Shown piece after piece: positions 53,062-62,680 of a stretch of 64,000 bases of DNA. The translations under genes and the position numbers were made by a program. Numbering within the stretch: position 1 is the first letter of the stretch; each line of letters opens with the position of its first letter. The notes beneath the pieces were generated by a model that searched no databases, was not told where the DNA came from, and saw only the letters and a list, made by a program, of their open reading frames with translations. The stretch is from Adhaeribacter swui (GTDB taxonomy: Bacteria; Bacteroidota; Bacteroidia; Cytophagales; Hymenobacteraceae), in the NCBI RefSeq assembly GCF_014217805.1, contig NZ_CP055156.1:4098585-4162584 (forward strand), written 5' to 3'.

Positions 53062-53766
53062 ATGAATAGACTATTTCTGACCATTATCGTCATTTGTCTG
53101 ATTGCTTGCCAAAAACAATCGGCTAAAGAAAACAATCAAAAAAAGACCGATATAGGAAAGAAAGCAGTAATAAATGAAGAAGCATATAAGGATACCTTAA
53201 ATTTTAACAGCAACTATCCACTTGGAAAAGAACTGAAGAATGCAATAAATGACCCATTAACAGATAAATACTTTTTAGAAGTATTCAAAGAAGGGAAAAT
53301 GGTGCCGCACCACGACGATAAGAAAATGCTTTCTATCACGGACAGCCTCCTTTCAAATGACCAAAACAAGGATTTCTTTTACTTCGTTGTGTTCACAAAA
53401 TCCTTAAATGGATCGGATGGGTTTTATTCTGAAGCAGCGGGTGCAAAAGCAACAGAATTTATAACTACTAAAACGGAATGGTTCGCCGACTATTTCAATA
53501 TTGGCCCAACATTGACTAAAAATGATATGAAAAATTGGGCAAGTTTTATTGTAGGAGAAATTCAAATTGAAAAAGAAGGCTACGAACCTAAGGCCATTAA
53601 TGAACTTGTCAGTAAACTTAGAGAAAACCTAAGAGGTAGACGGAAAGAATACTCTGTGGTGCTTGAAAATTTTATCGAATATATTAAGGAGGTAGAAAAG
53701 AAAAAAATAACTACCACTAACCACACCTATACGGCAGCTTCGCCGCCGCATAGCCCAGCCCTTTAA
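53062..53766 (+). CDS. Cassette gene 7, putative lipoprotein
   Basis: A 234-residue protein with a lipoprotein signal (LFLTIIVICLIACQKQS, Cys16), a Lys/Asn-rich linker and a helical domain. No family recognised. The last ~20 residues (TTTNHTYTAASPPHSPAL) are encoded by attC-like site 7, so the native C-terminus is probably lengthened by read-through of the site. Confidence 0.6.
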   Translation: MNRLFLTIIVICLIACQKQSAKENNQKKTDIGKKAVINEEAYKDTLNFNSNYPLGKELKNAINDPLTDKYFLEVFKEGKMVPHHDDKKMLSITDSLLSNDQNKDFFYFVVFTKSLNGSDGFYSEAAGAKATEFITTKTEWFADYFNIGPTLTKNDMKNWASFIVGEIQIEKEGYEPKAINELVSKLRENLRGRRKEYSVVLENFIEYIKEVEKKKITTTNHTYTAASPPHSPAL

Positions 53767-53772
53767 GGGCAA
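53710..53772 (+). other. attC-like site 7 (degenerate)
   Basis: ACTACCACTAAC (53710-53721) complements GTTGGTAGT at 53039-53047 apart from a three-base insertion. The inner stem CTAT-GGC / GCC-ATAG spans 53727-53753. The expected G^TT is replaced by CCCTTTAAGGGC. Confidence 0.5.
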
Positions 53773-53783
53773 TTAATACAACC

Positions 53784-54071
53784 ATGCTTTTGTTCCAGAG
53801 AATAAGTGCTAAACGTTTTCTCTTAGCTCTCATTATTGTTATCATTTTAACGGGTCTAAGCTATCTTTCCTTAATGGGCAAAGGGGAAGGATTTTTACCT
53901 TATCTGTTTCTTGTATTACGTTTTCCAACACATACCTTGCTATGGGATGCAATTAGTCAAAGTTCTACTTTGTATAGACTTGGACTTGTGGTTAATATAT
54001 TCTTTTGGTCGTTGATACTGGAGAGGCTTTTTACAATATTCTATTTATTGAAGGCTAAGCGACCGCAATGA
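53784..54071 (+). CDS. Cassette gene 8, small membrane protein
   Basis: A 95-residue protein with two hydrophobic segments (about 13-30 and 65-84). No family recognised. It follows the degenerate site 7 and is followed by a weak site 8, so its status as a mobile unit is less sure. Confidence 0.5.
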   Translation: MLLFQRISAKRFLLALIIVIILTGLSYLSLMGKGEGFLPYLFLVLRFPTHTLLWDAISQSSTLYRLGLVVNIFFWSLILERLFTIFYLLKAKRPQ

Positions 54072-54073
54072 AA

Positions 54074-54110
54074 GCTGCCTATAACAACAGCTTTATGCAA
54101 TAGTGGTTTG
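54074..54110 (+). other. attC-like site 8 (weak)
   Basis: CTAT (54079-54082) pairs with ATAG (54100-54103) around AACAACAGC, echoing the inner stems of sites 3 and 7, but no clear G^TT box or matching outer pair is seen. Confidence 0.35.
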
Positions 54111-54343
54111 AGTAATAACTTTAAACAAAATATCTTTAATAGACTTTCAGAACGTAGTGAGACAATAGACCAATAAATACCACTACTGTCTAAAGCTGAG
54201 AAAACGTTAATTCATTCATTGGACAAAAGCTAGAAAACCACTCCTATTTAACATAAAAGTCGTTATGAGAGAAACTGTGTTTAAACGCTTCTAGATGGGT
54301 CTATTTGGAACACCTTTTTTAAAACTTTTCCAAGTAACCAAAT

Positions 54344-55543
54344 TCAATTAGCAGAAGGCATTTTCTTTTTTAATAAGGCATCAATATCTGTCGGTTTTAG
54401 TTGATGGAGTGTTTGGAAGAGTTCCGGTAAAAAGCTTTTAAAATCCGGATACTTCGACCGATTACTTTCGTAGGCGGCTATTTTCTTTTCTAGGAGTGGT
54501 AAGAGTACAAAGTGGAACTCGTCAATATGAAGCTTACGCAGGCGATTTACTTCCGTCTTATCTCCTACCATTTTAGTGACTCGGATCTCTCCCAATCGAA
54601 CCAAATGCTCAATTACGCAAGTCTCCCAGCTACCAATGTAGGAGTTTTCCAAAGTTTTAGCCAGAGCAGGCGTAAACAAGGCGCTATCCTTTATTATTTC
54701 CGCTGGAAAAGATTTCACAATGGGGTTCACAAAAGAATGACCTATTTCGTGTACTGTTAAAAATTGGGTCACTTCCTTATTATCAAAACCATAGGCTTTA
54801 TAGTCCTTTAACGCTGGCAAAAGGGGTAACTGAACACTAGAACTGAATACCATGGCCGATACTTTTCCTTTCGGGCTAGTGAGCATGGGCCCAAACGCCC
54901 GGTAATTATCCTCTCCCGGCGTAATTGGCATACCCAGCATCAGGTAAAGCTCATAACCCGCAAATTTTTGTCCATACCATTTTTCCATATAGGGTATGGC
55001 TTTTACATTGATATGTTTCTTGGCTTCGGCCAAAGCTCCTTTATAAAAAAATGCATTACGCTGCAGAAACTCGCCTACTTTTGCCTGGTGATAAAAAGAA
55101 GATAAGCTATCGGCAAGCTCCAGAACTAATCTTTTTGCTTCATGATGATGTTCTTCGTCAAACACAGGCAAATCAGCGGGAACGGGCCACCTTAATCCAG
55201 AAGCGGGAAATTGATTCCTATAAAGCAGGTATTCTAATTGCGGGGCATTATCGTGGAATTGATCGCGCAATTGCTTCAATATGTCCGCAATCCGCAAAAT
55301 TACCGGCTTATCTTTCCAGGGCATAAATTCCTGCAATCCGTAATAAACGATTGGCTGATGGGAAAACACCACGTTATTATAGCTATAGACGTAATTACCT
55401 ATATGCTCGACGGCTAGTTTCTCCGCCAGAAAGTAGGTTTCTATATTGGTGTTTACCGAAAGAGTCACGTTTTCCGATATCTTCTCCGTAAACTGGGCGC
55501 GGGTTAAAAGCGGGCTTAGCACGCAAACTAACGCCATAGTCAT
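54344..55543 (-). CDS. DUF4932 metallopeptidase-like secreted protein
   Basis: About 399 residues from the ATG at 55543, which gives a short signal peptide (MALVCVLSPLLTRAQ); the frame is open to 55684, but the extra stretch looks unlike a start. HEIGH in FLTVHEIGHSFVNP gives a zinc-binding HExxH, and the later SWETCVIEHLVR supplies a possible Glu. This matches the DUF4932 family, whose activity is undefined. It is likely periplasmic. It lies just right of the cassette array and has no operon partner. Confidence 0.78.
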   Translation of the reverse strand: MTMALVCVLSPLLTRAQFTEKISENVTLSVNTNIETYFLAEKLAVEHIGNYVYSYNNVVFSHQPIVYYGLQEFMPWKDKPVILRIADILKQLRDQFHDNAPQLEYLLYRNQFPASGLRWPVPADLPVFDEEHHHEAKRLVLELADSLSSFYHQAKVGEFLQRNAFFYKGALAEAKKHINVKAIPYMEKWYGQKFAGYELYLMLGMPITPGEDNYRAFGPMLTSPKGKVSAMVFSSSVQLPLLPALKDYKAYGFDNKEVTQFLTVHEIGHSFVNPIVKSFPAEIIKDSALFTPALAKTLENSYIGSWETCVIEHLVRLGEIRVTKMVGDKTEVNRLRKLHIDEFHFVLLPLLEKKIAAYESNRSKYPDFKSFLPELFQTLHQLKPTDIDALLKKKMPSAN

Positions 55544-56223
55544 AAATCTTATTATACTAGGAGAATCCTGTTTTATTGTTTCAGTTGGCAGCGATTGATC
55601 CGCAGAAGAGTGTAACGGAATGAAAGGGAAACTACCTTTTGGTATTACTTTCAAAACGGAATGAATTCTAGCTCTATAACTCATGTCTACTCAGCAATAA
55701 GAACAATGCCAATAAATTTAGATGCTGATAGAGAACAAATTACAACAATACTACTAGAAAGCTGTCCGGTTATGGCACAGTAAGTTGTTCATTTCTGAAA
55801 CAAAAATGTATGGCCAGTAACGAGGAAGCGAAAACCCAATTAGATATATAAACTCGGCAAAAAGCTTTTGAATGATTATGGCTTCCAGTATTTGATAAGT
55901 ATAAGTCATATAAGTAAGTATATGTAAAATAGAACCACCTATTACTAAGAAAATGGTATTTTTAGTGGAATGCCTTAACTAACAATAGTCAATTACCATT
56001 CAGTTAAATAGCTATTTAGGAGTTCCTTGTAAATACTTTTATGATTTAACCTCTCCTATAAACAGCGAACATTTGTTATATTGTATATTAAATATTTGCT
56101 ACATTTACTTCTAGTTTCTACCTTGATTATGTCTCCTTGGTAGTGGAAATAAGTCCTGGTTTTTACTGGTATAAATTTATAACAAAGGCATTTCTATAAT
56201 TTCATTACCTAATTAAACGACAC
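55544..56223. other. Intergenic region, no gene seen
   Basis: About 680 AT-rich bases between two divergent genes (some bases at the left may belong to an extended DUF4932 start). I see no accepted frame, RNA gene or repeat. Confidence 0.4.
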
Positions 56224-59200
56224 TTGAATCGAATTTTACTTCTATGCGAATCAGGCCATTTAGGCCTGGTTAATACATTTTATATTCCTAATTGCTGGTT
56301 TTCTTTTGGGTCGTTCCTCTGGGCCAGAAGGTTTGGGCTGTTATTGCTGGTTCTATGTTATTTTGTAGGCCCCGTTTCATTTGCTCAGGATGTTTTGCTA
56401 GGATTAACGCCTAAAGGTGGGGCACAAAATTATGGTACTGCCTTTAGTATTAAAAGTAGTGGTTCCGACTTCACAATTCATAAATCATTTGAGGTATCAG
56501 GTTATTTGCCATCCGAGAATCTTTGCAGAGGTAAAGACGGTAATTTCTATGGCATGACTCAAATGTTAGGTACCTACCAATGTGGAACTATCTTTAAAAT
56601 GACCCCATCCGGTAAGATCACAATTCTCAAGCATCTCCGAGACTACTATGATGGAAGCTATCCTCAGGGAAGTTTAATACAAGGTGCAGACGGCAACTTT
56701 TATGGTATGGCCAATAGAGGTGGTAATTATTATAATGGCTCCATCTTTAAAATTACTCCAGATGGAAAATTTACTGTACTCCATCATTTTAATTATAATT
56801 ATAATGAAGGCGCACAACCAAAAGGAGGCTTGGTGCAAGGTGTTGATGGTAGTTTCTACGGCATGACTCAATATAAAGGAAAGAATAATGCAGGAACCAT
56901 TTTTAAATTAACAGCAACCGGAACGTTTACCTTATTACACCATTTTAATTCTGCTACGGACGGTGGAACTCCGTACGGCAATCTGGTGCAAGGCACAAAT
57001 GGCCTTTTATATGGTATGACTACAGCTGGTGGGAAATATAAAAGTGGTACTGTATTTAGTATTACTCCGGACGGCACCTTTACCGTTTTGCGCCATTTAG
57101 AGCCAACTTTGGATGGGGGGAAACCATCTGGTAGCTTAATGATAGGCCAAGATGATTATTTATACAGCATGACCTCGAAAGGTGGCAAGAACAACTACGG
57201 TACGATATTTAAAATAAATTTCAATGGCACCTTTGCGGTATTGCGTCATTTAACTTATTCAGATGGGATTAATCCGCAGGGTAGTCTCGTGCATGGCCCG
57301 GATGGGAGTGCTTACGGGATGACGGCCCGAGGTGGCGCTAAAAACCTGGGAACTTACTTTAAAATCAAGCCGGACGGAACATTTACGGTCATTAGCTATT
57401 TACGCCAATCTCTACCGTTCCGACATAATAGTAGTTTGGTACCTGATGGAGAGGGTAACTTTTACGGTATGGCCCATAAGGATGGGGCACGGGGCGGAGG
57501 CAGCATCTTTAAAATAACACTATCCGGTGTTATTTCGGTGTTGGTTGAATTTCCGGATATTTCTAAACCTCTGGCGCCACAAGGTAGCTTAGTACAAGCC
57601 CGTGATGGGCGCTTCTATGGCCTAGCTGGTGGTAATAGTTCTATCTTTCGAATGTGCCAGGATGATTTTTCGGGTGTTACAGGTCTTGATTTTTATACAG
57701 CGGGTGATTTAAATTCCGCCTTGGGTAATTCAAAAGGAAATTTGATCCAAGCCACCGATGGGAATTTTTATGGTATGACCATTAGAGGAGGAGCATTTAA
57801 TTCTGGATCCATATTTAAGGTCACCCCATCCAGTATTATTCAGGTTCTTCATCCTTTCAAAACTCAAATGGATGGGGGAACACCGTACGGCAGTTTGGTG
57901 CAGGGTAAAGATGGCAACTTTTATGGTATGACCTCCGAGGGAGGTACCAATGCTCATGAACCCGGTGGCACGATCTTTAAAATGACTCCGGATGGCACTT
58001 TCACCGTATTGAAAAAACTTAATTCCAAAATAGGTTCAAGTCCTTATGGCAATTTAATCCAAGCCCAAGATGGTAATTTCTACGGCATGACTACATACGG
58101 AGGAGAAAATAAAAGCGGCACCATTTTTAAAATAACGGCAGCAGGAGATTTAACGGTACTGCATCATTTTAAAACCAATACAGAGGGCGCAATCCCTTTA
58201 GGAAGTTTAATCCAAGGCCAGGATGGAAATCTCTACGGGATGACTGCTACGGGAGGTAAAGGAACAGACAATGCCGGTGCTATCTTTAAGATTACTGTTG
58301 GGGGTATTTTTACCGTGCTCCATGATTTTGATTATACCGCAGATGGGGGTAACCCTTCAGCAGACTTAGTACAGGGATCGGATGACAGCTTTTATGGAAT
58401 GACGAGTAGAGGCGGCACCTACAATGCCGGTACAATCTTTAGAATTACTGCAAGTGGTGCTTTTACCATACTTCGACATTTCAACCCAAGTAGCGATGGC
58501 GCTAATCCTACTGGTAATCTGGTGGTTCAAAAAGCTAATCCGGACGCTCATTCTCAGAATGTTTTGGTTGTAGCCAACACGGCAAAGTCTATTACGCTTC
58601 AAGCTTCAGTTCCGGGCTCTCCCATCTCCTACGCCATTCAGAGTCCACCCAAGTACGGTACTTTGACCGGTTCCGGAGCCAATTACACCTACTTGCCCCA
58701 AGCAGGCTTTACCGGCAGTGATTCGTTTACCTTTACCGCGACCTGGGGTTGTCAAACTTCGGCGATAACAAGGGTATTTATTTCGGTTACTGGGAACCAG
58801 GCCACGATTCCTTTGTCGGCTATTGCAGATACCTATGTGCATAATGGTAGCTACGTCAATACCAACTTTGGCCAGGCACCGGCTTTAGTGGTAAAGGGCA
58901 ATCCGCAAAATGGTTATGCCCGATCTTCCTATTTGAAGTTTTCTTTGGAGCAAATAAGTAGTGTGCGTTCCGCTAAATTGCGGATCTATGGTAACAATAC
59001 GGAAAATAACTCCGCTATTATGACTTCGGTTTACGGAGTAGAGCCGGATAACTGGACCGAAACCGGCTTGACTTGGAACAATGCTCCACTAGCCACTTCT
59101 CCTGCTTTAAGTTCCGTGGCGGTGACTAATGAAGCAAAGTATTACGAATGGGATGTTACTAGTTTTGTACAAGCGCAGCTAGCGGGTGATAAAACCGTAA

Positions 59201-60039
59201 GTTTGTTGCTCCAGGATGCAGCTAATCAGAACAGAAAACTGGAATTTAATAGTCGGGAGAATACCCTGAATCCACCTCAACTCCTGATCGAATCAGCCTC
59301 AGTCAGAACTATCCGCCTAAACAGTGGTGGAAATGCGGTGAATACGAGTATGGGTAATTTTAGTGAAGATGCTTACTATAGCGGCGCCACTACCATCACA
59401 ACTTCTACAGCAGCCATTGCCAACACCCAAGATGATGAGCTCTACCAAACTACCCGCAAAGCCGAAGTAACTGGTGGCAGTTTTGCTTATGCGCTACCCG
59501 TGAGTAATGGTACCTACACGGTAAAGCTGCACCTGGTAGAGTTGGCATTTACTTCTAATGGCCGACGCAAGTTTAATGTAAGTGCTGAGGGAATAAGCTG
59601 GCTCACCAATTATGATATCTACGCTGCCGCGGGAGGTGCTAAAAAAGCCATCGTAGCTTCCAAGACCATCATGGTTCAAGATGGGATGCTCAATCTAAAC
59701 TTTGTGTCTGTAGTAGATAAAGCCAGTATAGCCGCTATCGAGATATCGCCGGTAACCACCGGAGCTCGCCTGGCAGTAGTCGAGGCAAAAGAATCATCCC
59801 ATGCACAACTCTATCCAAACCCGGCAACCAATAAAATAAGAGTAAGGCTATCTCAACCCGTGCAGCAAATAAGCACTTTTATCACGGATATAACTGGGGT
59901 GAAATACCAGTTCAACACCCATCAACAACTAAATGCGACCATCTTGGAAGTACCCGTTAGCTCCTTACCTCCGGCAGTTTATTTATTACATCTGCACTTG
60001 GGGCAAGATCAACAGATATTCAAATTTATAAAACAATAA
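56224..60039 (+). CDS. GloVer-repeat secreted protein with DNRLRE, malectin-like and T9SS domains
   Basis: A 1,271-residue secreted protein. After a signal peptide (LLLLVLCYFVGPVSFAQ) come about 18 GloVer-type repeats (to about 760), each of the form G-T-I-F-K-I-T-x-D-G-x-F-T-V-L then G-x-L-V-Q-G-x-D-G-N-F-Y-G-M-T, probably beta-propeller blades. Next are an Ig-like domain (about 770-860), a DNRLRE/CBM96-like domain (IADTYVHNGSYVNTNFGQA, about 862-1020), a malectin-like domain (IRLNSGGNAVN ..., about 1030-1180) and a T9SS type A sorting domain (LYPNPATNKIRVRLS). The start is TTG at 56224, no ATG being in frame before the signal peptide. Malectin-like and CBM96-like domains suggest polysaccharide binding at the cell surface. 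Confidence 0.85.
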   Translation: MNRILLLCESGHLGLVNTFYIPNCWFSFGSFLWARRFGLLLLVLCYFVGPVSFAQDVLLGLTPKGGAQNYGTAFSIKSSGSDFTIHKSFEVSGYLPSENLCRGKDGNFYGMTQMLGTYQCGTIFKMTPSGKITILKHLRDYYDGSYPQGSLIQGADGNFYGMANRGGNYYNGSIFKITPDGKFTVLHHFNYNYNEGAQPKGGLVQGVDGSFYGMTQYKGKNNAGTIFKLTATGTFTLLHHFNSATDGGTPYGNLVQGTNGLLYGMTTAGGKYKSGTVFSITPDGTFTVLRHLEPTLDGGKPSGSLMIGQDDYLYSMTSKGGKNNYGTIFKINFNGTFAVLRHLTYSDGINPQGSLVHGPDGSAYGMTARGGAKNLGTYFKIKPDGTFTVISYLRQSLPFRHNSSLVPDGEGNFYGMAHKDGARGGGSIFKITLSGVISVLVEFPDISKPLAPQGSLVQARDGRFYGLAGGNSSIFRMCQDDFSGVTGLDFYTAGDLNSALGNSKGNLIQATDGNFYGMTIRGGAFNSGSIFKVTPSSIIQVLHPFKTQMDGGTPYGSLVQGKDGNFYGMTSEGGTNAHEPGGTIFKMTPDGTFTVLKKLNSKIGSSPYGNLIQAQDGNFYGMTTYGGENKSGTIFKITAAGDLTVLHHFKTNTEGAIPLGSLIQGQDGNLYGMTATGGKGTDNAGAIFKITVGGIFTVLHDFDYTADGGNPSADLVQGSDDSFYGMTSRGGTYNAGTIFRITASGAFTILRHFNPSSDGANPTGNLVVQKANPDAHSQNVLVVANTAKSITLQASVPGSPISYAIQSPPKYGTLTGSGANYTYLPQAGFTGSDSFTFTATWGCQTSAITRVFISVTGNQATIPLSAIADTYVHNGSYVNTNFGQAPALVVKGNPQNGYARSSYLKFSLEQISSVRSAKLRIYGNNTENNSAIMTSVYGVEPDNWTETGLTWNNAPLATSPALSSVAVTNEAKYYEWDVTSFVQAQLAGDKTVSLLLQDAANQNRKLEFNSRENTLNPPQLLIESASVRTIRLNSGGNAVNTSMGNFSEDAYYSGATTITTSTAAIANTQDDELYQTTRKAEVTGGSFAYALPVSNGTYTVKLHLVELAFTSNGRRKFNVSAEGISWLTNYDIYAAAGGAKKAIVASKTIMVQDGMLNLNFVSVVDKASIAAIEISPVTTGARLAVVEAKESSHAQLYPNPATNKIRVRLSQPVQQISTFITDITGVKYQFNTHQQLNATILEVPVSSLPPAVYLLHLHLGQDQQIFKFIKQ

Positions 60040-60123
60040 GAGTTATAAAGAACGGGTTAAGCTTACTTTCTAATTTTTCCTATTATATGAGTGTCCATTT
60101 TTGATCTTCTTCTTCCCGATTGA

Positions 60124-60166
60124 AAAAGCAAACAGGTCATTCGGACATGGCCTGTTCGCTTTTGAA
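60124..60166 (+). terminator. Terminator after the GloVer-repeat gene
   Basis: AAAAGCAAACAGG and CCTGTTCGCTTTT pair with one mismatch around a 14-base loop. The rest of the region to 60331 shows no gene. Confidence 0.65.
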
Positions 60167-60331
60167 AGATTGTATTCCTGAAAATAAGCTACTGATGATT
60201 GGTCGTAATGGATAGCAAACCAAATTTTTTTAGGTTAGGCTTAAGATCGCTACACCGGGTTTGCCATAGGATATAAAGTGATGCTGCGAATTGTATATAG
60301 CCTGAAGGATTGTCGTGTATGTCAATATATT

Positions 60332-61246
60332 TTAATTGAAAGAACGCCTGAAATCCACGGGCGATACACTGGTTTTGAGTTTGAATAGTTTACTAAAGGA
60401 TTGGGGATGTTCGAATCCTAATTCATAAGCTATTTCGCTGATCGAAGCCTGGCTGGTGGATAATCGTTCCTTTGCTTTTTCGATCAGATTATTATGAATG
60501 TGCTGTTGTGCATTTTGCCCGGTAAAGGATCGCAGCATATCACTTAAATAACTGGCGCTGACGTTCAATTGACTGGCAAGATACTGGACAGTAGGAAGAC
60601 CTTGTTTTTGCAGAGCTTCCGACTGTAAGTAGGTATGCAAAACCGCTTCTACCTGTTGTAATAAGCTGCTGCTTACCGCCTTACGGGTGATAAATTGCCG
60701 GCTGTAGAATCGGTTGGCATAATTTAGCAGCAATTCGATCTGGGAAATCACAACGTCCTGGCTGAAATTATCAATTCTGCCTTTTAATTCTTCTTCGATA
60801 CTTTCGAAAACTGCAATAATGGTGATTTTTTCTTTCTCCGATAAATGCAGCGCTTCATTAATTGAATAGGAAAAAAAACCATAGTCTTTAATTTTTCTGG
60901 CGAGGTCGTAGCCAAGTAAAAAATCCGGGTGGAAGAGTAAAGTATAACCAGATTGATCGCTTAGTGGAGTGTGGCCTCCTGTGATTTGATTCGGCGAAAC
61001 AAAAAACATTCCCCCTTCGTCGAAATCGTAGTAATGCTGTCCATATTTGAACTTTCCCTGGAAGTTCATCTTATAGGATATTTTGTAAAAACTTAAGATG
61101 TGGGGATTGGGTAGTTTTTCCAGCGGAATGGTTCCTGTGGCATTATTGATCAAGCTTACCAATGGGTGCATAGGTGCCGGTATGTCCAGCGCCTTGTGCA
61201 ACCTTGATAATGAATTGAATCGATGGTTAGACATTTCGTCCTTCAT
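60332..61246 (-). CDS. AraC-family transcriptional regulator
   Basis: A 304-residue regulator. The C-terminal ~100 residues form the double-HTH AraC domain (PTVQYLASQLNVSASYLSDMLRSFTGQNAQ ... ISEIAYELGFEHPQSFSKLFK in outline). The N-terminal cupin-like half binds an unknown ligand. It lies 13 bases downstream of the alpha/beta hydrolase on the same strand, so they are probably cotranscribed. Confidence 0.92.
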   Translation of the reverse strand: MKDEMSNHRFNSLSRLHKALDIPAPMHPLVSLINNATGTIPLEKLPNPHILSFYKISYKMNFQGKFKYGQHYYDFDEGGMFFVSPNQITGGHTPLSDQSGYTLLFHPDFLLGYDLARKIKDYGFFSYSINEALHLSEKEKITIIAVFESIEEELKGRIDNFSQDVVISQIELLLNYANRFYSRQFITRKAVSSSLLQQVEAVLHTYLQSEALQKQGLPTVQYLASQLNVSASYLSDMLRSFTGQNAQQHIHNNLIEKAKERLSTSQASISEIAYELGFEHPQSFSKLFKLKTSVSPVDFRRSFN

Positions 61247-61259
61247 ATCGTCTGTTTAT

Positions 61260-62186
61260 TTATTTGCTTTCAATGCTACCCAACGCTCCCGGCACGCCGT
61301 TAAGGTTTTTCTTTTGTTGTTCCCAACTTAAATCGTTTGGATCGAATGTACTCCGAATATACGCAAGAATGCTTTCACATACAAAAGCAACACGCTCGGG
61401 GTTTTCATCACTTGTTTCGCGGGCATCATAACCTGATATGCCACCAAAAATGTGCTCAGCGCCGAATACGTTCAGCAAATCCTTAGGACCCGGACTTTGA
61501 TAATAAGCGTCTGCACGCCAATTGTCCACATCAGAGAACATCAGGTTTTTGTCCTGGTCCCCGTTCACGATGAGCGCAGGCAAAGTCATAGTACCAAAAT
61601 TGCCGGCCGCTAACACAGGATAATGCTGTCTGTTTACGCCGTTAAATCCTTCGGGACCACCGCTCACGCCAATCAATACCTGGGCTTTTATCCGAGGTTC
61701 TATGAAATTTACTATTTTACCTGTTGCGGGATCCGTCACATCCATGCCAGCCAGCATGGCAACAGTGTGGCCGCCCATGGAATGGCCAATGGCTGCAACT
61801 TTTGCTTTATCTACTCTTCCGGTCAACCCTGGTACCGTGGAAATAATTTCGTCTAAATAATCCAGGATAAATATCATATCCGTAGCCCGGGAACTCCAAA
61901 ACAAGGGTGCTTCCGGGAGGGATGAAGAAAGCCCAAGTGCTCTTGAATTTTGATGAGTAGGTTGAATGACGACAAACCCTGCTGCCGCAAAAAAATCTAC
62001 AATGGGGCCATATCCTCTGTACGAAGAGAGAAAGTTGGAGGGGCCATGCCCATGCGAAAGAAGAATAACCGGCAAGTTGTTTCCGCTTGCGGGAGCAGTA
62101 ACTTTCATTTCAAGGTCTACGTGACGGCCGGAAACTGGTAATACAACCGGACTAAAGCTGAAGATGGGAGTTTGTGACTGTTTCAT
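61260..62186 (-). CDS. Alpha/beta hydrolase, chlorophyllase/dienelactone-type
   Basis: About 308 residues from the ATG at 62186, where homology begins (MKQSQTPIFSFSPVV); the frame is open 48 bases upstream. The nucleophile elbow is GHSMGG in KVAAIGHSMGGHTV; LLSHGHGPSNF holds the oxyanion loop, and Asp (NGDQDKNLM) and His (GAEHIFGG) complete the triad. No signal peptide, so cytosolic. The substrate is unknown. It is followed by an AraC regulator in the same direction. Confidence 0.85.
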   Translation of the reverse strand: MKQSQTPIFSFSPVVLPVSGRHVDLEMKVTAPASGNNLPVILLSHGHGPSNFLSSYRGYGPIVDFFAAAGFVVIQPTHQNSRALGLSSSLPEAPLFWSSRATDMIFILDYLDEIISTVPGLTGRVDKAKVAAIGHSMGGHTVAMLAGMDVTDPATGKIVNFIEPRIKAQVLIGVSGGPEGFNGVNRQHYPVLAAGNFGTMTLPALIVNGDQDKNLMFSDVDNWRADAYYQSPGPKDLLNVFGAEHIFGGISGYDARETSDENPERVAFVCESILAYIRSTFDPNDLSWEQQKKNLNGVPGALGSIESK

Positions 62187-62361
62187 TTTATTATTGATTA
62201 AATTTTGATATAAGCAAAGGTCATCAGTCTTCAACTTCCCGGCGTAGTGAAATCGGGGTATTGCTTAGCCAAACTGCGGAAAAGGCTTTAAAATGGATTG
62301 TAAGCTTCCCCAAAAATAGAACTGCTTAGCAAGGGGAAATTAATAACTTGAAACAGTACTT

Positions 62362-62520
62362 ATGAAAAGGATACTCTTCACTCCCCAACAGATTGCCAAA
62401 ATCCTTAAAGAATTTAAGGAAGGTTAAAGTGTCACCGAAATTAGTTGGGAGCCAAGCTGCTTTTTACAAGTGGCGGCAGAGGTAATTGGGTGAATGAAGA
62501 TACGTAGGTAAATAAAGAGA
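62362..62520 (+). pseudogene. IS3-family OrfA remnant
   Basis: An ATG at 62362 opens MKRILFTPQQIAKILKEFKEG, the start of IS3 OrfA (HTH), then a stop interrupts. SVTEIS continues after the stop and AAFYKWRQR follows in another frame. At least two stops or shifts make it dead. Flanking DNA has no further IS3 parts and no recognisable ends. Confidence 0.8.
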
Positions 62521-62680
62521 AAAGCCTTTCTGTAAGAATCATTTGAAGCGCTAAAGCCGAAAACGCTCCCCGCTTTATTGAAGGCTTCCTGATTTAAGAA
62601 CTTGATACAAGTATAATCTTATGTATTACAGTTCTAAATTGACGAAGCCGAATATTAAAATAATTTCAAAATTGATGAAG

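Noticed and set aside
62187-62680. Right-end copy of the tRNA-Val 3' end as an attachment repeat
   Set aside because: No match to the tRNA 3' segment was seen near the right edge of the accessory region.
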